Positions 1-11,960 of a stretch of DNA of 64,000 nucleotides are shown here, piece by piece. Numbering within the stretch: the first letter of the stretch is position 1; each line of letters begins with the position of its first letter. The notes below the pieces were generated by a model. The model had not been told where the DNA came from. It saw only the letters and a program-made list of their open reading frames with translations, and did not search any database. Made by a program: the position numbers and the translations under genes. The DNA is from Hirsutella rhossiliensis. Lineage: Eukaryota; Ascomycota; Sordariomycetes; Hypocreales; Ophiocordycipitaceae. The stretch covers positions 2,604,001 through 2,668,000 of the forward strand of contig NW_025408667.1 of NCBI RefSeq assembly GCF_020360975.1, in the 5' to 3' direction.

Positions 1-249
1 AATTATTATAGTTATAATCTTTAAAAGTTAAAAGATAATAAGGTTTATAAACTAGTAAGATATATAAATATATTGCTATATTATTTAGACTATTTCTTTA
101 ACTTAAAAGTTATAATATATATAGTCTTTAAAGATCCTATTAAAGTAAATATATATTTACTTTTTAGTTTCCTACTAATTATCTATTTATAAAGCTTAAA
201 GTTAAATAGAGTTTCTAGTATATAGTATTATATAAATTTTATATCGCTA

Positions 250-670
250 TAAAAAAAGGCCTATTATTAACTTAAAAAGTATTAAGGGAAAAATATAAGA
301 TTAATACCTATAAATAAAAGTTAAAATTATACTTTAGCTAAAGTTAAATCGTAATTTAGACCTAATATTTTCGGTATTTAAAAATATTACCCTATAAATA
401 TAGCGAATACTACCCCTATACTTAAAATATAATAGAAATAAGCAATAATATAGTAAGTATCGTAGAATATAATATTAAGTAATACGTTTACTAATATAAC
501 TCTACTTAACCGTTTAATTATAAATATAAAGACGAAACCTAGTAAAAATAATATTAAAGGTATTATTTTTATAGACCCCCTATAGTATATAGCTAATTAA
601 GAGAAAATTTTTATCCTTATAGGAACTATAATAATTAGTATTATAGCTATAAAATAAGCTTTAGTCTAAA
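250..670 (-). pseudogene. cox1: cox1 exon, C-terminal part (mitochondrial copy, RIP-degraded)
   Basis: The minus strand reads as the cox1 segment with the motifs VPIRIKIFS (normally VPTGIKIFSW) and KILGLNYD-like text near its end, followed by the FFPxxFL region. This is the part of subunit 1 of the respiratory haem-copper oxidase that holds the last helices of the core. Differences from the expected protein are almost all explained by C-to-T or G-to-A changes, for example His and Trp codons turned into Tyr and stop. An intron-like sequence interrupts it on both sides. The exact exon ends are not resolved. Confidence 0.8.
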
Positions 671-1089
671 AGGATAGAACTATAAGTTAATAAAGTAGAT
701 AACTATATATTATTAGGGTAGCTTACTTACTTACTTATTTTTCTAAACTAAAGGTTTAGAATATAAAGCTATACCTATATCCCCTATTTTATACTATAAT
801 ATATTAAAAACCGGATACTTCTATATAATAATGCTTCTTATCTTAGCTTATATATCTTACGGGTTTATAAACTAGGGATTATAAAAGGGGATAAGGAAGC
901 TATATTTAATGCTTTATTAGCTATCTTTTTTCTTAGTAAAGCGCACGCTACTAAATTTTTTTTCTTAGTTTTAGCTTACTTATTTATATAAATAAGGATA
1001 AGTATAAAGTAGTAGGAAGAAATCGGAATATAGAGCGTATATACTACGTAGAGAAAGAATAGTAACTATAGTAGTAGTAAGAGAAGTTT

Positions 1090-2000
1090 CTTCTTTTTTA
1101 TATACCTATATTAAATTTCTTACGTACTTATCTCTAAAGATCCTTTAGTTATAATACTTATAATTTTTTTATACCTTTACTTTATAAATGCTTACCTTTT
1201 CTAATTATTCTATATACTTTTCTAAATTTAATAAAATTTATATATTTTCCTCTAAATATATAATACTTATTAAAGTAATTTATTAAACGAGGTACTATAT
1301 TAAAATCTAAACTTTTATAATACTATATACCTAAGCTATCTTAAGTAATATTACCTGTCTTTAAATAATTATATAAAAGTTCTAGAGGTAATTTATCCTT
1401 TTATTTTATAGAATATATTAACCTTACGCTATATCCTATTTTATTTATTAGACTTTTAATAATATTAATATAGAAATAACTATTAGCTTAAGTAAACCTT
1501 ACTAATTAAAAATTATCTAAAAATAATCTTTTTAAAGGAGGTAAAATTCTAATATTAAAATATTTACTATAATTTTATCGAATTAATTAATTATATTTAG
1601 ATTTAGTTATAAATTTACTATTTATTAAAGATAAGATAATAAATAAACCTTTTTTATCTTTATAAATATATCTTACTGCTTTTTTATTATTAATTTTATC
1701 TATACTACTATACCTTATTTATTTTCTAATATAGTAAGCTAATAAAATATTAGATTATTTAAAAACAATATATAATTGTTTTTTAATAAATTAACTAATA
1801 CCTTCTATTAATCTTATAAGAAAATACCCTAATTCCTTATCTATAAGATTAGTTTTATATTTAGATAAATAATTAGAAATTTAAGGTAAATTAGTATATT
1901 TATTATAAGTATTTTTAGTTATTGCTATAGCTATTCTATTAATAGTAAAGTTACTTACTAATTTTTCTAAAAATAAGTAAATTGTTCCTAACATAATAAA
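1090..2000 (-). pseudogene. LAGLIDADG homing endonuclease remnant in a cox1 group I intron
   Basis: Minus-strand text between two cox1 exons includes a block resembling the C-terminal half of LAGLIDADG_1 endonucleases: an NKYY...KYINFIKFRKVYRII stretch followed by a GKHL..KGIKKL stretch. Such proteins cut intronless alleles and may act as maturases. The frame is broken by many TAA/TAG codons. The two catalytic LAGLIDADG motifs themselves were not pinned down, so the family call rests on the C-terminal pattern and the intron context. Confidence 0.6.
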
Positions 2001-2049
2001 TATAAGTAGACTATTTATATAGAAGTTTCTAGTATATAGTAAGATTTTT

Positions 2050-2705
2050 ACCGTAAATACCTATTTATCTACGTCTAGTCCTATAGTATATATATAATAA
2101 CTTTAGACGATAAATCCTAATATCCCTATAGATATTATAGCGTAAACTATACCTATATAACTAAATATAGGTTTACTTAAACTAGCTAAGATTATTATAC
2201 TAATTATACCGAAACCTAGTATAATTAAGATATAAACCTTAGGATAACTAAAGAATTAGAAAAGATATTAGAATAATATAGGATTACCCCCTCTAGCTAC
2301 TTTAAAGAAAGAAGTATTAAAGTTTCTATCTATTAAAATTATTATAATTCCTCTTACTAAGATAGGTAATAATAATAATAATAAAATAGCTATAATAACT
2401 ATAGCTTATCTAAATAAAGCTAATTTATATAGTCTTATACCTAGTATTCTTATATTAGCTATAATAGTTATAAAGTTTATTGCCCTTAATAAACTACTTA
2501 TACGTAAAAGATATAAAGTAAATATAGTAAGGTCTATACTAGGTCCGCTATAACTTTATAATCCTAATAAAGGAGGATAAAGAGTTTAACCTATCCCTGC
2601 TCTACCTTCTATATAGGCGGAGAAAATTAATAGGGCTAAACTAAGAGGTAATAATTAAAAACTAATATTATTTAATCTAGGGAATCTTACTAAAGTTAAA
2701 ACTAG
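2050..2705 (-). pseudogene. cox1: cox1 exon, central part (mitochondrial copy, RIP-degraded)
   Basis: About 215 codons on the minus strand follow cox1 nearly without gaps, from FPRLNNISF through [13 protein letters not shown] text and GGNPILF to the segment ending GLDV. Histidines of the copper/haem site read as Tyr and tryptophans as stops, the expected result of RIP. It joins the N-terminal exon at the PDMA/FPRL position. The exon ends next to the group I-like sequence at about 2,022-2,047. This is the clearest evidence that the region is mitochondrial in origin. Confidence 0.9.
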
Positions 2706-2739
2706 TAGTTACCTACTAAAACGGACTATATCTTTACCC

Positions 2740-2850
2740 TTATAAGGGGGCTTCGCGTATAGTCTATAAGGATCCCTTTATATATAAAAATTACTTTAGT
2801 TTCCTATATATTATTCTTATAATTATATAGTTTCGCTACCTATAATTATA
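2740..2850 (-). other. Group I intron core-like sequence
   Basis: The minus strand carries TAGGAAACT-type and GGATCC...TAGACTATACGCG segments. The same pair recurs at about 115-235 and 13,440-13,535, each time close to a mitochondrial exon. The pattern resembles the conserved Q and R core strands of group I introns. No secondary structure was computed. Confidence 0.5.
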
Positions 2851-3039
2851 TTTATTATAGGCTTTAAAATAAAGTTAAAAGGTCTTTATATAATTTTCGC
2901 TATACTATATTTTATAAAGCTAAGCTTTTTCGAGATATTCTATATATATAGCGAAGTTATTATTATAAAATTATACTTTTTAACGGTATTCCGTTAAAAT
3001 ACCTAAATATAGTAATCCTAGGGTAATAAATTAATTAAA

Positions 3040-3800
3040 TAGTCTTAGTTAAAAAGAGTTCTTTTACTATTTATACTACTTTTAGTAGAATCTATTTTAG
3101 TTATATTTTTCTTTATATAAAGTTTTTTTTTAATAATAATAAGATAATTTCTTTTTAATCCTTATAATCTAAATATTTATTTAAATATAAAGGATACTTA
3201 TTTAAATATCTTACTAATATATCTAAAGATTCTTTTTTTTATAATATAATAAGATAAAACTCTTTACCTATAGATTTTTATATTCTAATTAATAATTTAC
3301 TACTAAAAAATTTAGCTATACTTATTAAAACCTTTAAATTTATATTATATATATTAGGATCTATTTTCTATATTTCTATTCTTAATCTATAAGTAATTTA
3401 TCTTTTTTTAGTTTTAGTATATTATATAGAAAAACTTCCTTTTAAATCTATAAATCTACTTAATTAAGCGTTATTATATAAAGAATTCGCGTTTAAAGGT
3501 AACATTTTTATATTTATATAATAATTATTATTTAATTAATCTATTAATTTATATAATATAAGTTTTTTTTAATATTCTTAATTTACTATTAATTAAAAAA
3601 ACGAATTTCTTTAAATCTACTTTAAAGGTAATTATTAATATATAACTATTATTTATATTTTTAGTATAAGCTAAACTAAAAATTTTAAGTAATTCTTTAA
3701 CTAATAGTTTATTATTTAAGCTAAAATATATAGCTAAGATAGGACTACTATTAAAATTTTAACGATATAATTATCTAATATTACCCTTTATATTAAATTA
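3040..3800 (-). pseudogene. LAGLIDADG homing endonuclease remnant in the first cox1 intron
   Basis: Minus-strand text shows a LNKYPLYLNKYLDYKD block, then a KIDSTKSSIN block, typical of the C-terminal part of intron-encoded LAGLIDADG proteins. It lies between the N-terminal cox1 exon and the central exon. The sequence is extremely AT-rich and interrupted by stops. The N-terminal half is not recognisable. It is a different protein from the remnant at 1,090-2,000. Confidence 0.6.
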
Positions 3801-4044
3801 ACCTATAAAATATTAAGCGAAATTATTATTTTTATTTCCCTTATAAGGTGCTATATAAAAAAAGCGCGAAGTAGGCAGTATATTTTTTTATTGCTGCTTA
3901 GCTAATCCTTTAGATATAAAAGGCTTTTTTACTTCTTTTCTTTTTAAAAAGGCTTCTTTTTTTTTCTTATTACTTAGTAATAAAAGAAGCTTTAATAAAG
4001 ACTTTTATACTAAAATATCTTTTACTTTTTATTAAAAAGCCCTA

Positions 4045-4340
4045 GGTTTACTTTACTATATCTAGACCCCTTACTATTAAAGGTATAAGGAAGTTTCTAA
4101 ATCCTTTAATTAAGGCTAGTATAAGTATAAAGAAAATTACTAATATAGCGTAAGCGGTTATAATACTATTATATAACTAGTTATTAGATATAAATTAAAC
4201 CCTAGGTCTACTAAGTTCTAATCGTATAATTACTAAAAATACTATACTTAATAATCCTAAAAATAAAGTAAATATTAAGTATAAGGTTCCTATATCTTTA
4301 GCGTTAGTAGAATTAAATTATCTTTCTATAGCTATAGATA
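4045..4340 (-). pseudogene. cox1: cox1 exon 1, N-terminus (mitochondrial copy, RIP-degraded)
   Basis: The minus strand reads [15 protein letters not shown], the highly conserved start of cytochrome oxidase subunit 1, then IRLELSRPG and an ALIxGFxN segment, stopping near the PDMA position where the first intron begins. The start codon is near 4,340, upstream of an ER-Trp-like pair degraded by RIP. Nothing recognisable lies between here and the LINE tail except AT-rich spacer (4,341-4,766). Confidence 0.9.
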
Positions 4341-4766
4341 TTTTAGACCTTAAACTTAAGGTAAGATTATTTCTTTCTTCTTATTTATTTTCTTTTCGTT
4401 ATTTAGTATTAAAAATTATAAATTATATATAGAGTATACTTAATAGAGTGTTATTATTAGTTAAACTAATAAAGTAAAGTAGTTAACAATACTAGTAGTA
4501 TTATATATATACTATTACTCTACGTAAGTTTTTATATTTTTATAAGACTATTTAAATTTTTAGCTTTTTACTAATAATAAAAATTCGAATATACTCCTAC
4601 CTACTATATTTAATACTCTAAGCTAAGTATAAAATTTAATTAGTTTTATATTAATAAATATATTTATATACCTATAAATATATTCTATATATATATATAT
4701 AGTAAATTACTTAAGAGTTTTAGTATTAAACTTTTACTTATAAAAATAAAGATTATAGAGGAATTA

Positions 4767-4781
4767 AACCTTATACTATTA
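4767..4781. repeat. Left target-site duplication of LINE-1
   Basis: The 15-mer aaccttatactatta occurs here and again at 12,068-12,082. This copy sits directly against an (ATT)n run, which read on the minus strand is an (AAT)n tail. The right copy marks the LINE 5' end. NUMT sequence continues on both outer sides. Confidence 0.8.
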
Positions 4782-4800
4782 TTATTATTATTATTAAGAT
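4782..4800 (-). repeat. (AAT)n tail of LINE-1
   Basis: Short run of ATT repeats on the plus strand. It is the 3' tail of the minus-strand LINE and abuts the left target-site duplication. Tails made of simple repeats rather than poly(A) are known in I-clade LINEs. Confidence 0.65.
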
Positions 4801-5029
4801 TACGCTAGGGACCTAGCTAGAGGTATCTAGAACTTTAATATTAAATAGGAGGGAAAAACTAGAGTGCCTAGGGGAAAACCCTCCCCTCTTTTAGTGCGGG
4901 TCTGCCTTAAACGAGGTCGTAGTAGTAGTATATAGGAAATTTACGCCGGCTACCGCGGGCTCCTCCCGCGAAATCGCGTCTTAGCGCGGGCCCTCTCGGG
5001 CCGTGGCCGCTACTATCCTAAGCGGCCGC

Positions 5030-5053
5030 GGCCCGGGCTCGCTAGCCCGGGCC
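5030..5053. repeat. GC-rich perfect hairpin in the LINE-1 3' region
   Basis: Two 10-base arms, ggcccgggct and agcccgggcc, are perfect reverse complements around the loop cgct. It has stayed intact in a region where other sites are RIP-mutated, because it contains no CpA or TpG. Confidence 0.7.
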
Positions 5054-5232
5054 TAGGGTTATAGGCAGTAGTCTCTCTCTAGGGGCCCGACTCGCGGGCG
5101 CCTCTATTTACCTTAGCTCCCGCGTCGCAGCCGCGTAGCCGCGGTTATATCGGCTTATCGGTCTATTAGTTAGTAGGGCAGGTAATGTCCGGTTGCCGGG
5201 CCGGGCGCTAGTATAGGTCGCTCCTAGGTAGG

Positions 5233-5261
5233 GCCGGCTAATCGAAATTCGGTTAGCCGGC
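5233..5261. repeat. Inverted repeat with a single RIP-type mismatch
   Basis: The 13-base arms gccggctaatcga and tcggttagccggc pair except at one position, which is a C/T transition. A tight hairpin with a 3-base loop would form in RNA of either strand. Confidence 0.6.
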
Positions 5262-5372
5262 TCCGCTAATCGTAAATCGGTTCCTATCTAGCTACGCGAC
5301 TTCCCGATCAGGGGCGCGGCGGCCTATATTTACCCTCTATCTTATAGTTACTAATTACGCGCGCCCGGCTCG

Positions 5373-5390
5373 CGCCTATATATACCTGCC
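5373..5390 (+). promoter_or_regulatory. TATA-like box upstream of the plus-strand ORF in LINE-1
   Basis: ctatatata follows a GC-rich upstream stretch and precedes a pyrimidine-rich segment, about 370 bp before the long plus-strand frame. This resembles a promoter layout, but RIP creates TATA by itself, so the evidence is weak. Confidence 0.25.
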
Positions 5391-5743
5391 TTCCCCCCTT
5401 AGTTCTATACGTACTTCCTCCTATCCCTCTATTATCTATCTCTTTTATAGGCCTAACTATTACCTCGCCCGCCTTATTTCTATAACTCCGGGTCTCCTTA
5501 ATACCGTATTTAGTTCGCTCGTCGTCGCGTCGTAATATCTAACTAGGAAGCCGACTTAGGTAGTAGCGGCTTACCTCCTCTAAAACCCCCTCCTCGTAAG
5601 AAAGTCGCTATAGTAGCGGGATTAGAGCGCTCTATCCTATGTTTTACGTATATTAGGCGTCTTACTAGTAAGCTTACCTATAAGTCCTTCGCTAGCTATT
5701 AGAACTAGTCTTATATATATTAATCCTAGCTTTATCCTAGGTT

Positions 5744-6930
5744 AGTCCTACCTCTAGTATTTTTACTAACTTTAATAGCTATAAAGGCTAAAGTATATAT
5801 TGCTTACGCCGACTCTAACTAGTCTCCGAAGGTAAGGAGGCCGCTAGTGCCCTCTACTAGGCATAGTCCGAGGTCGATAGCCCTTCCCTTATTAAGGGTT
5901 CGGTATAGGAGCGCCTTTATCGTGCTGCTCTAGAAACTTATATTCGCGCTAGTCGGAAGGCCCCCGCTACTAAGGGCAAGGGCGCGTTAAGCGAGTCCGC
6001 CCTTAGTCCGGCTATAGTCGCTAAGAATATAGAGACGCTCGCGTTAGCTTTTACCTATTTTATAGACGATACCCGCTATATATATAAGTTCCTAGAGAAG
6101 CACTTAGGTAAGTTTAGCGACGCTATTAAGACCTTAGCCTAGGTCGGGCTTAAGTCGCTCTTAGTCGCCTAGAAGACTCTTACGGCGGTTAACGATCTCG
6201 CCGACTATTTCTATCCTATTACTAGCGACGGCCCTAACGCGGAGGATAGCGGCTTTAATCTTACTAGTCTTACTAGGCTTATTCCGGCCTTAATCCCCGT
6301 CGATAAGGGGAAGGGTAAAGGTAAGGGTAAGGCAGTAGCCGCGTCTAAGGCCCTATCTAAGGCTAAGGCTAAGGTATCTATGCCCGCGGCCGTCGTAGAG
6401 CCGGCTTAGGAGCTAACCGCGTCTCCCTCTAACGCCGAGCCGTAGCCCAGTAGTTCTCCTAGCGCCGAGCCCGCCCCGAAGCGTCCCTATCTTACGTCGC
6501 CTACCGATCCTACTAACGCTCCTAACTTCGTTTAGTAGCGTCTTTATAGCCGTCGCGGTTCGGTCTTAGCCGAGATTATTATTAGTCTTAACCTCGATTA
6601 GATCTATAGTTATAGTATAGGCTATAGCGAACGCCTCTATACCGCCGCTAGTATAGGTCCTACCTTAGTATAGACCCCGGTCGTTACTTTATCTTATAAG
6701 CTAGCCGTCTAGGCTAGCTCCGGTTTAGGTTTAGGGTCGGGTCCGTTTAGTCGTTATTAGGGTTCTTATAGCGGTAGTAGTCCCTATACTCCTCGTAAGC
6801 CTTAGGTTACTCCCTCCTATGCTCCGCGTACTACCCTAAGGGGGTCTTATCGTTCCTACCGCGATAACGAGGCGGACGTTGCTACTAACGAGCTAGGCTA
6901 GGGTCGTAGTTTAAGGGGGGCTAGTTATTA
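5744..6930 (+). pseudogene. Unrecognised plus-strand ORF in the 3' region of LINE-1
   Basis: One plus-strand frame runs for about 395 codons if RIP-type stops (TAG/TAA for Gln or Trp) are read through. The first half is helix-like. It is followed by a lysine/glycine run (VDKGKGKGKGKAVAASK at about 6,299-6,349), then a Pro/Ser/Ala-rich segment and a Ser/Gly/Tyr/Arg-rich C-terminal part. Lysine clusters and low-complexity linkers favour a real protein over a shadow frame, because the opposite strand reads as repetitive Leu/Thr here. It runs opposite to the LINE pol, which ends near 7,200. It could be gag of another element fused to the LINE 3' end. No family was recognised. Confidence 0.45.
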
Positions 6931-7199
6931 GCTCTATCTTAGTTTAGTTCTAGGTTAGGTTTTATTCGGTTATAGTCTTTTAGTAGTAGGTCTTATTCTA
7001 TAGCTATTAAGGTTAGTTCGGTTAGGTTATATTAGTTCTATTCGGTCTATAGTTTAATCGGCGAGGTTTACGCTTAGTTTAGGTCTAGTTTAGTCGAAGC
7101 TATAGTCCTATAATTATAAGTCCTCTCCCTTTCTAGGTCGCCTTAGTAGGGGAGGTAGTTAGCTAGGGTAGTCCTAGTTAGGGCCGCTCTATCCCTAGC

Positions 7200-10100
7200 G
7201 CGACCCCGGTTTTATTATCCGGTATATCTACGTATAGCCTTTAAGCTAGGTCGAACTAGCGGAGCCTACCTAAGTAAAGGAACTATTGCGCTAGCAGCGC
7301 TATAGTCCTTTTCCCTTAGAGGCCCGCTCTTACGTTACCTACGTCTCGGGCCCGTATTAAGAGGGACTCCCTTACCTCTACCGTTAGTAGATAGTCGATT
7401 ATCGTATAGTAGATAGTATCCCGTTTTTATCTATAGGTATATATTAGCGAAACTACGCTAAGGACCTATTAGTTAAAGAGGAAGTTATTAAGCCCGATCT
7501 TTCCCGTATATATCTAGGTAATTGCTATACTAATATACTTAGGGAGGCCCTCGTAACGGTCTAGCGTTATCGCTTTATCGAACCGAGGTAGGAAGTTAGT
7601 AGGGTAGAGGGTAGTTTAGTATTATTAGATCGCGTCTTCCCTAGCGTTCTATTAGGCAGCCTATTCCTTATTTAGCCTTTTAAGCGACTTAGCTTTATCT
7701 AGGAGGTCGTTTATTCCTATCTAGCTCTAGACCCCCCTTATCTCCTCCGCGAGGGGGGGTCTACCTAGAGGTAGTGCCGCCGGGGGTCTGCCCTCTCTCT
7801 AGCGTTGCCTCCTTTTAAGTATACCCGCGACCGCGTTAGACGCGCGTTAGATTTAGCCTAGGAGCCTTAAGTCTTCTAGCCTCTAGAGGGTATCCGTTAT
7901 TCTTTAGTTTAGGTAAAGGTCGATTAAGGGTACCTACGCCTCTACTTTAACTTAGTAGACTAAGGTCGCGCGGTAGGCACCCGTTACTACCTAGAGGCAA
8001 GCTAACTAGTCCTAGGTAAGGTCCCGCGCGATTCTATATAGTTTCCCCCTTATAGGCGTTATCTTATAGAATATAACTATAGTATAAGAGATTAAGGACC
8101 GGATTACCTTACTATAGACTTCCCTAGTACGTAGTAGGGTATAGCCCTACGTAGACGCCGCGAGCCCGGTTAGGGCTATAGTCTAGCGCTTTAACTTCGC
8201 TCGGAGTTATTTTAGGTACGCCTTTTAGCGTAGTTTCCGGTATACCTAAACCCTTAGTAGGCGGGCCTCTTAGACCGGGGTTACTACGTTAGCCCTGAGG
8301 CGGACCGGCGTCGTTATCGCTTATCTCCTTTATATAAAGTATAGTAATTCGCTCTTCGATAGTTCGAAAGTAACCGCGAACTCGGTCGCTTATTCCGCGT
8401 ATACCCTCTAGGCTTCCTCTAAGCGTACTACTATAGTAGCCTCGTTAGGTCTAATACTAACTATATTTATATCGTCGGCGAAGCTAATAGTATAAATACT
8501 ATATATTATACTAAGCCTTTTATATAGGGGGGTTATATAGTATAGAAATAGGATTAGGGATAAGGGGGAGCCCTAGGGGACTCCCGTTAGCACTTAAGTT
8601 AGCTTTAAGGTCCTCCTATCGAAGTAAAGGGTCGATCTCCTATTACTTATAAAGCTTAGTATTAGGCTTATAAGCTACCTAGGGTATCCCCTAAGCTCTA
8701 GTTCCCTTATAAGCTTATTATAGTTAACTATATCGAATACGCCCTTAATATCTAGCTATAGGAATAATACGATGCCCCTTTAGGCCTACGTCGCGCGTAC
8801 TAGTTCCGTTACTAGTAGGATCGCCGCCTTTATAGAGCGTTCCCTCCTATTCCTTATTTATCCGTCTAGTAAGATACCGTTCGCCTCCGCTACTCCCGCG
8901 ATCCTTTAAGCTAGTATCTACTCGAGTACTTTTCCTACTATAGGTAGGAGGGAGATTAGTCTCTAACCCCCTACTATATAGTAGGCGTCCGGCCTCTTAC
9001 CTAGCTTCTAGATAACTACTATATTCGCGCTATAGAACCGACCTAGGAAATATAAGAGTCGGGTATAGGCGTTAAAGATCGTAGCTAGTCGCTAAACTAA
9101 GGCTAGGCCGTACTTCTTAATAAACCTTAAGGGGACGCCGTCTAGACCCGCCGCTTTCTAGCTTACTATCTTACCTAGCGCCCTTATAATATCGGCTAGC
9201 CGGATCTATTAGTTAACTATAAGGGTCGCCTCGGCTATAGGCCGGGGTAGCCCTTAGGTCGTGCCGGCCTCTAGTAGGAAGAACTTAGCGGCTAGTAGTT
9301 AGGCCTTCCCTTTAAAGGTTTCCGTTAGTTAGTCCTTACCTTCCTTAACTAGCGGTAGGATATAGGTCGGTTCCGGTAGTAGCCTACTATAGAGTCTTAC
9401 CTACCTCTCTACGTTCTAGAGCTTAGTATTATCGGCGCTAAATTCCTCTAAGAACTCGCGCTAGTAGGCCCTCCTTACCTCGCGGACGGTCTACTTCTAA
9501 GCTATAGACGCCTTATATAGGTCTTCCTAGTTCGCCTTGTTCCTTTCCCGCCTATACTTCCTCCTCGCCCTCTTAGCCTCCCTCGTTGCCCTCCCTACCT
9601 CTAGGGTAAACTATACGTTGCCCCTAAGTAATACTCGCCCCCGGCGCGGAACTATAGCTATCGCGATCTACGCTAGAGTAGTAAAGATATAGTCTAAGTC
9701 CTTATCGATATCCTTAAGCGTTTAGAGCATTAGCTAGTATAGTCTTAGCTAAGATATAGTCTCGGCTTTAACTAGCTTTACTTCCGCTTCTTTCTACCTT
9801 AGGGCTAGTTTAGGTACCTAGGCCTAGGTATCGACCTATAGTATAATAGTTTAGGGGATATAGTCTAACCCGGTTAGGTCTAGGTTAGGCCCGGTATACT
9901 ATATTCCGGTCTCTAGCGTTGCCTAAGCTAGGTTAATAGTACTATCCCTTTAGCTATAGAAGAATCTTATATACTCCCCTCTTAGGGTAGCAAGTTTAAG
10001 TTATAGCCTTATCGCCTCCTATATAAGTTATATCGCGCTATCTAAGGTTCTATCGTATCCGTCCTAGAGCGGGTAATAGATATTAAAGTCCCCTATTATT

Positions 10101-10540
10101 ACTATAGGGTGCTCCGGTTCGATTACGCTTAGGTCGCGTAGCGCTCTTACCCTCGCGGCCCCTAGTAGTAAGTAAATCGCCTATAGTCTAGTACTATCCC
10201 CGAAAATCACCTCGCTTTAGTCTAGTCTAGACCGGGGCGACTAAGTCCCTAGCCCGAGCCTTTTATATATATATAGCGCGTACCTCCCCTCCCTATAGAC
10301 TAGGCTATAGGGCGCTGCTCTAGGAGGGGGGGGCCGCCTCCCGGTATAGCTTTTACTTCCTATAGTACTATTAGGTCGAAGCTAGCCCGGTAGTAAAGCC
10401 CTAACTAAGCTAGCTTATATCTCTTCTATATATTCTAGAATAGTACTTTTAGTTATATATAGGTAGGGTCGGGGTAAAAGGGGTCGTCTATATAGGGAGG
10501 GAGGCGCTTTATCTCTTAGCGCTTCTCTATCTACTATACC
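7200..10540 (-). pseudogene. LINE-1 ORF2: endonuclease and reverse transcriptase (RIP-degraded)
   Basis: About 1,100 codons on the minus strand. An APE-type endonuclease comes first: GDFNIYYPL lies at about 10,070-10,093. The reverse transcriptase follows with LDIKGVFD, the GVPxGSPLS box near 8,560-8,590 and the catalytic FADDI box near 8,469-8,489. The C-terminal part has a KVIRSLI segment, a VVTGAYRAT block, a TGKIGLNNFLFN block and a final YLGRLR segment, all typical of fungal Tad1-like ORF2. Dozens of TAG/TAA codons sit where Gln or Trp is expected. The plus-strand frame seen across 7.0-8.1 kb is its codon-aligned shadow. Confidence 0.88.
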
Positions 10541-10559
10541 TACGAATATCGTTTATACT

Positions 10560-11960
10560 TAGTTCGGCCTCCCTAGCCCTACTAGCCGGCGGGTGTCTCG
10601 AGCTCGACCTCTTATCTTAGCGCGGTCTACCTAGTCCCCGCTTCTAGACTACGGTTGATTTAGGAACGCCCTAGGTTTCGACGGTAGGGAGCACCCGTTA
10701 CTCGGCGTACGTCTAGGTATTCGCGAACTATTAAGGTCGACGTAGGTAGTTTTCCCTTGCTTTTTCCTAGGCTTTATTCGCTACGGGGTAGGTCTAGGTC
10801 TATAATAGGTAGTCCCCTTAATATAAGATATAGTTATAAGGGATTTCGCCCTTCTTAGCCTTATATTCGTCCTTACCTCCGTTATATACTATACTCCTAT
10901 ATCGGCTATAGAGTTATATTAATATATATCGCCTAGCGATATAGCTATATCTATAGTAGTTATAGTACCTTTATAGTTAGACCGACTTATCGTAGGGTTT
11001 ATATTAAAAGATCTATACTTTAAGGACTAAGCCTAGGTCGTAGAGCCTATTAGCCTCCTCTAGGCTACCGACCCTAATAAGTATAGTCGTCGCCGTTAAT
11101 ATCTTAGATTAAGGGCGTAGCGCCTAGGCCTAGAGGACCTTAACTTTATTCGCCTCTATAATCTTATAAAGTAATCGCTCCCTATCTACCGTCGCTACCC
11201 TTAAGGGGACGTTCTTTACGACTACCGTATACGCGTAGCAGGAGATCGTAGCCTCCGGTCCGAATACGGCCTTAACCTAGCCTTAGTCCCTTTAATAGGC
11301 TCTCGCCGCTATATTAAATATAACCGCGATATCTCCGCTTTAGAGGCGCCTCGCCGCTATAGCGCTTATAGCTTTTAGGGCCGTATTTACCGCCTTTACT
11401 ATATCCTTCGGTTCGCGGCTTAGGATTTTAGGCGGTGCCCTAGTAGGGACTACGATAATCTCGCGTTTATAGCGCGGTAGGACCTATTTTACCGTAGCTT
11501 TATATCGGGTCGGTCCCTTAGTCTCGGCTACGACCGCGGCCTAGGTTCGCTTAGGGCCCCCCGGGCCTAAAGCGATGCCTAGGCGGAGTTCTTCCTTAAC
11601 TACCTCCTTAATTATATCCTAGATTATCGTCTTAAAGCTCTCGTCCGCGCGGAGCACCGCCGACGACGCGCTACCGGCGCGGCTCTTCGCCTTAGAGAGC
11701 CGTTCGACTACTGCCTATACCCTACCGAACTATACGCTTAGGATAAAGCCCGCGAGTTCGTCGTATACTGCTTTTTCTATAGGGTCGCTCGGCGCCCGGG
11801 CCGGTATCGTATCGCTACTTTAGGTTTATTAACTCGCTCTATTAGGGTATATAAATTCGGGTAGCGTCTCTTCGCGCTATACGCTCTAATCGAGCCCGGT
11901 ACGTCGAGGGCCGCTACTACGTCTACCTACCCCTCGGCCTCGGCGTAGTATCGTTACTAA
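10560..11960 (-). pseudogene. LINE-1 ORF1: gag-like RNA-binding protein with CCHC knuckles
   Basis: Upstream of ORF2 on the same strand. It reads a basic N-terminal half, then LQSGDIAV and KAVFGPEA segments of the kind found in Tad-type ORF1 proteins, then up to three degraded zinc knuckles at about 10,830-11,000 (Cys read as Tyr after RIP). Such proteins coat LINE RNA and assist target-primed reverse transcription. The start codon could not be fixed. The 5' untranslated part lies at about 11,960-12,067. Confidence 0.7.

Larger units (their letters stand above)
1..4781 (-). other. NUMT, left part: RIP-mutated mitochondrial cox1 region
   Basis: Very AT-rich DNA that translates on the minus strand, through RIP-type stops, into cytochrome c oxidase subunit 1 exons separated by group I intron sequence with LAGLIDADG ORFs. 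The matching cob region resumes at 12,068 after a LINE insertion. Cob followed by cox1 on one strand is the order known from many Sordariomycete mitochondrial genomes. CpA and TpG depletion shows the copy is nuclear, because RIP does not act in mitochondria. Mitochondrial TGA tryptophan codons would appear as TAA here. The left end lies outside the window. Confidence 0.85.

Noticed and set aside
1..4781. Possible true mitochondrial genome segment
   Set aside because: The RIP signature, stops within cox1, and continuity with nuclear retroelements exclude functional mtDNA.
4779..4800. ATT run considered as an ordinary microsatellite
   Set aside because: It abuts one copy of a 15-bp target-site duplication and the LINE 3' end, so it is better read as the LINE tail.
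7000..8100. Long plus-strand frame opposite to LINE-1 ORF2
   Set aside because: Codon-aligned shadow of the minus-strand RT C-terminus. The minus strand reads recognisable LINE motifs (TGAYRAT, TGKIGLNNFLFN), so the plus frame is not coding.
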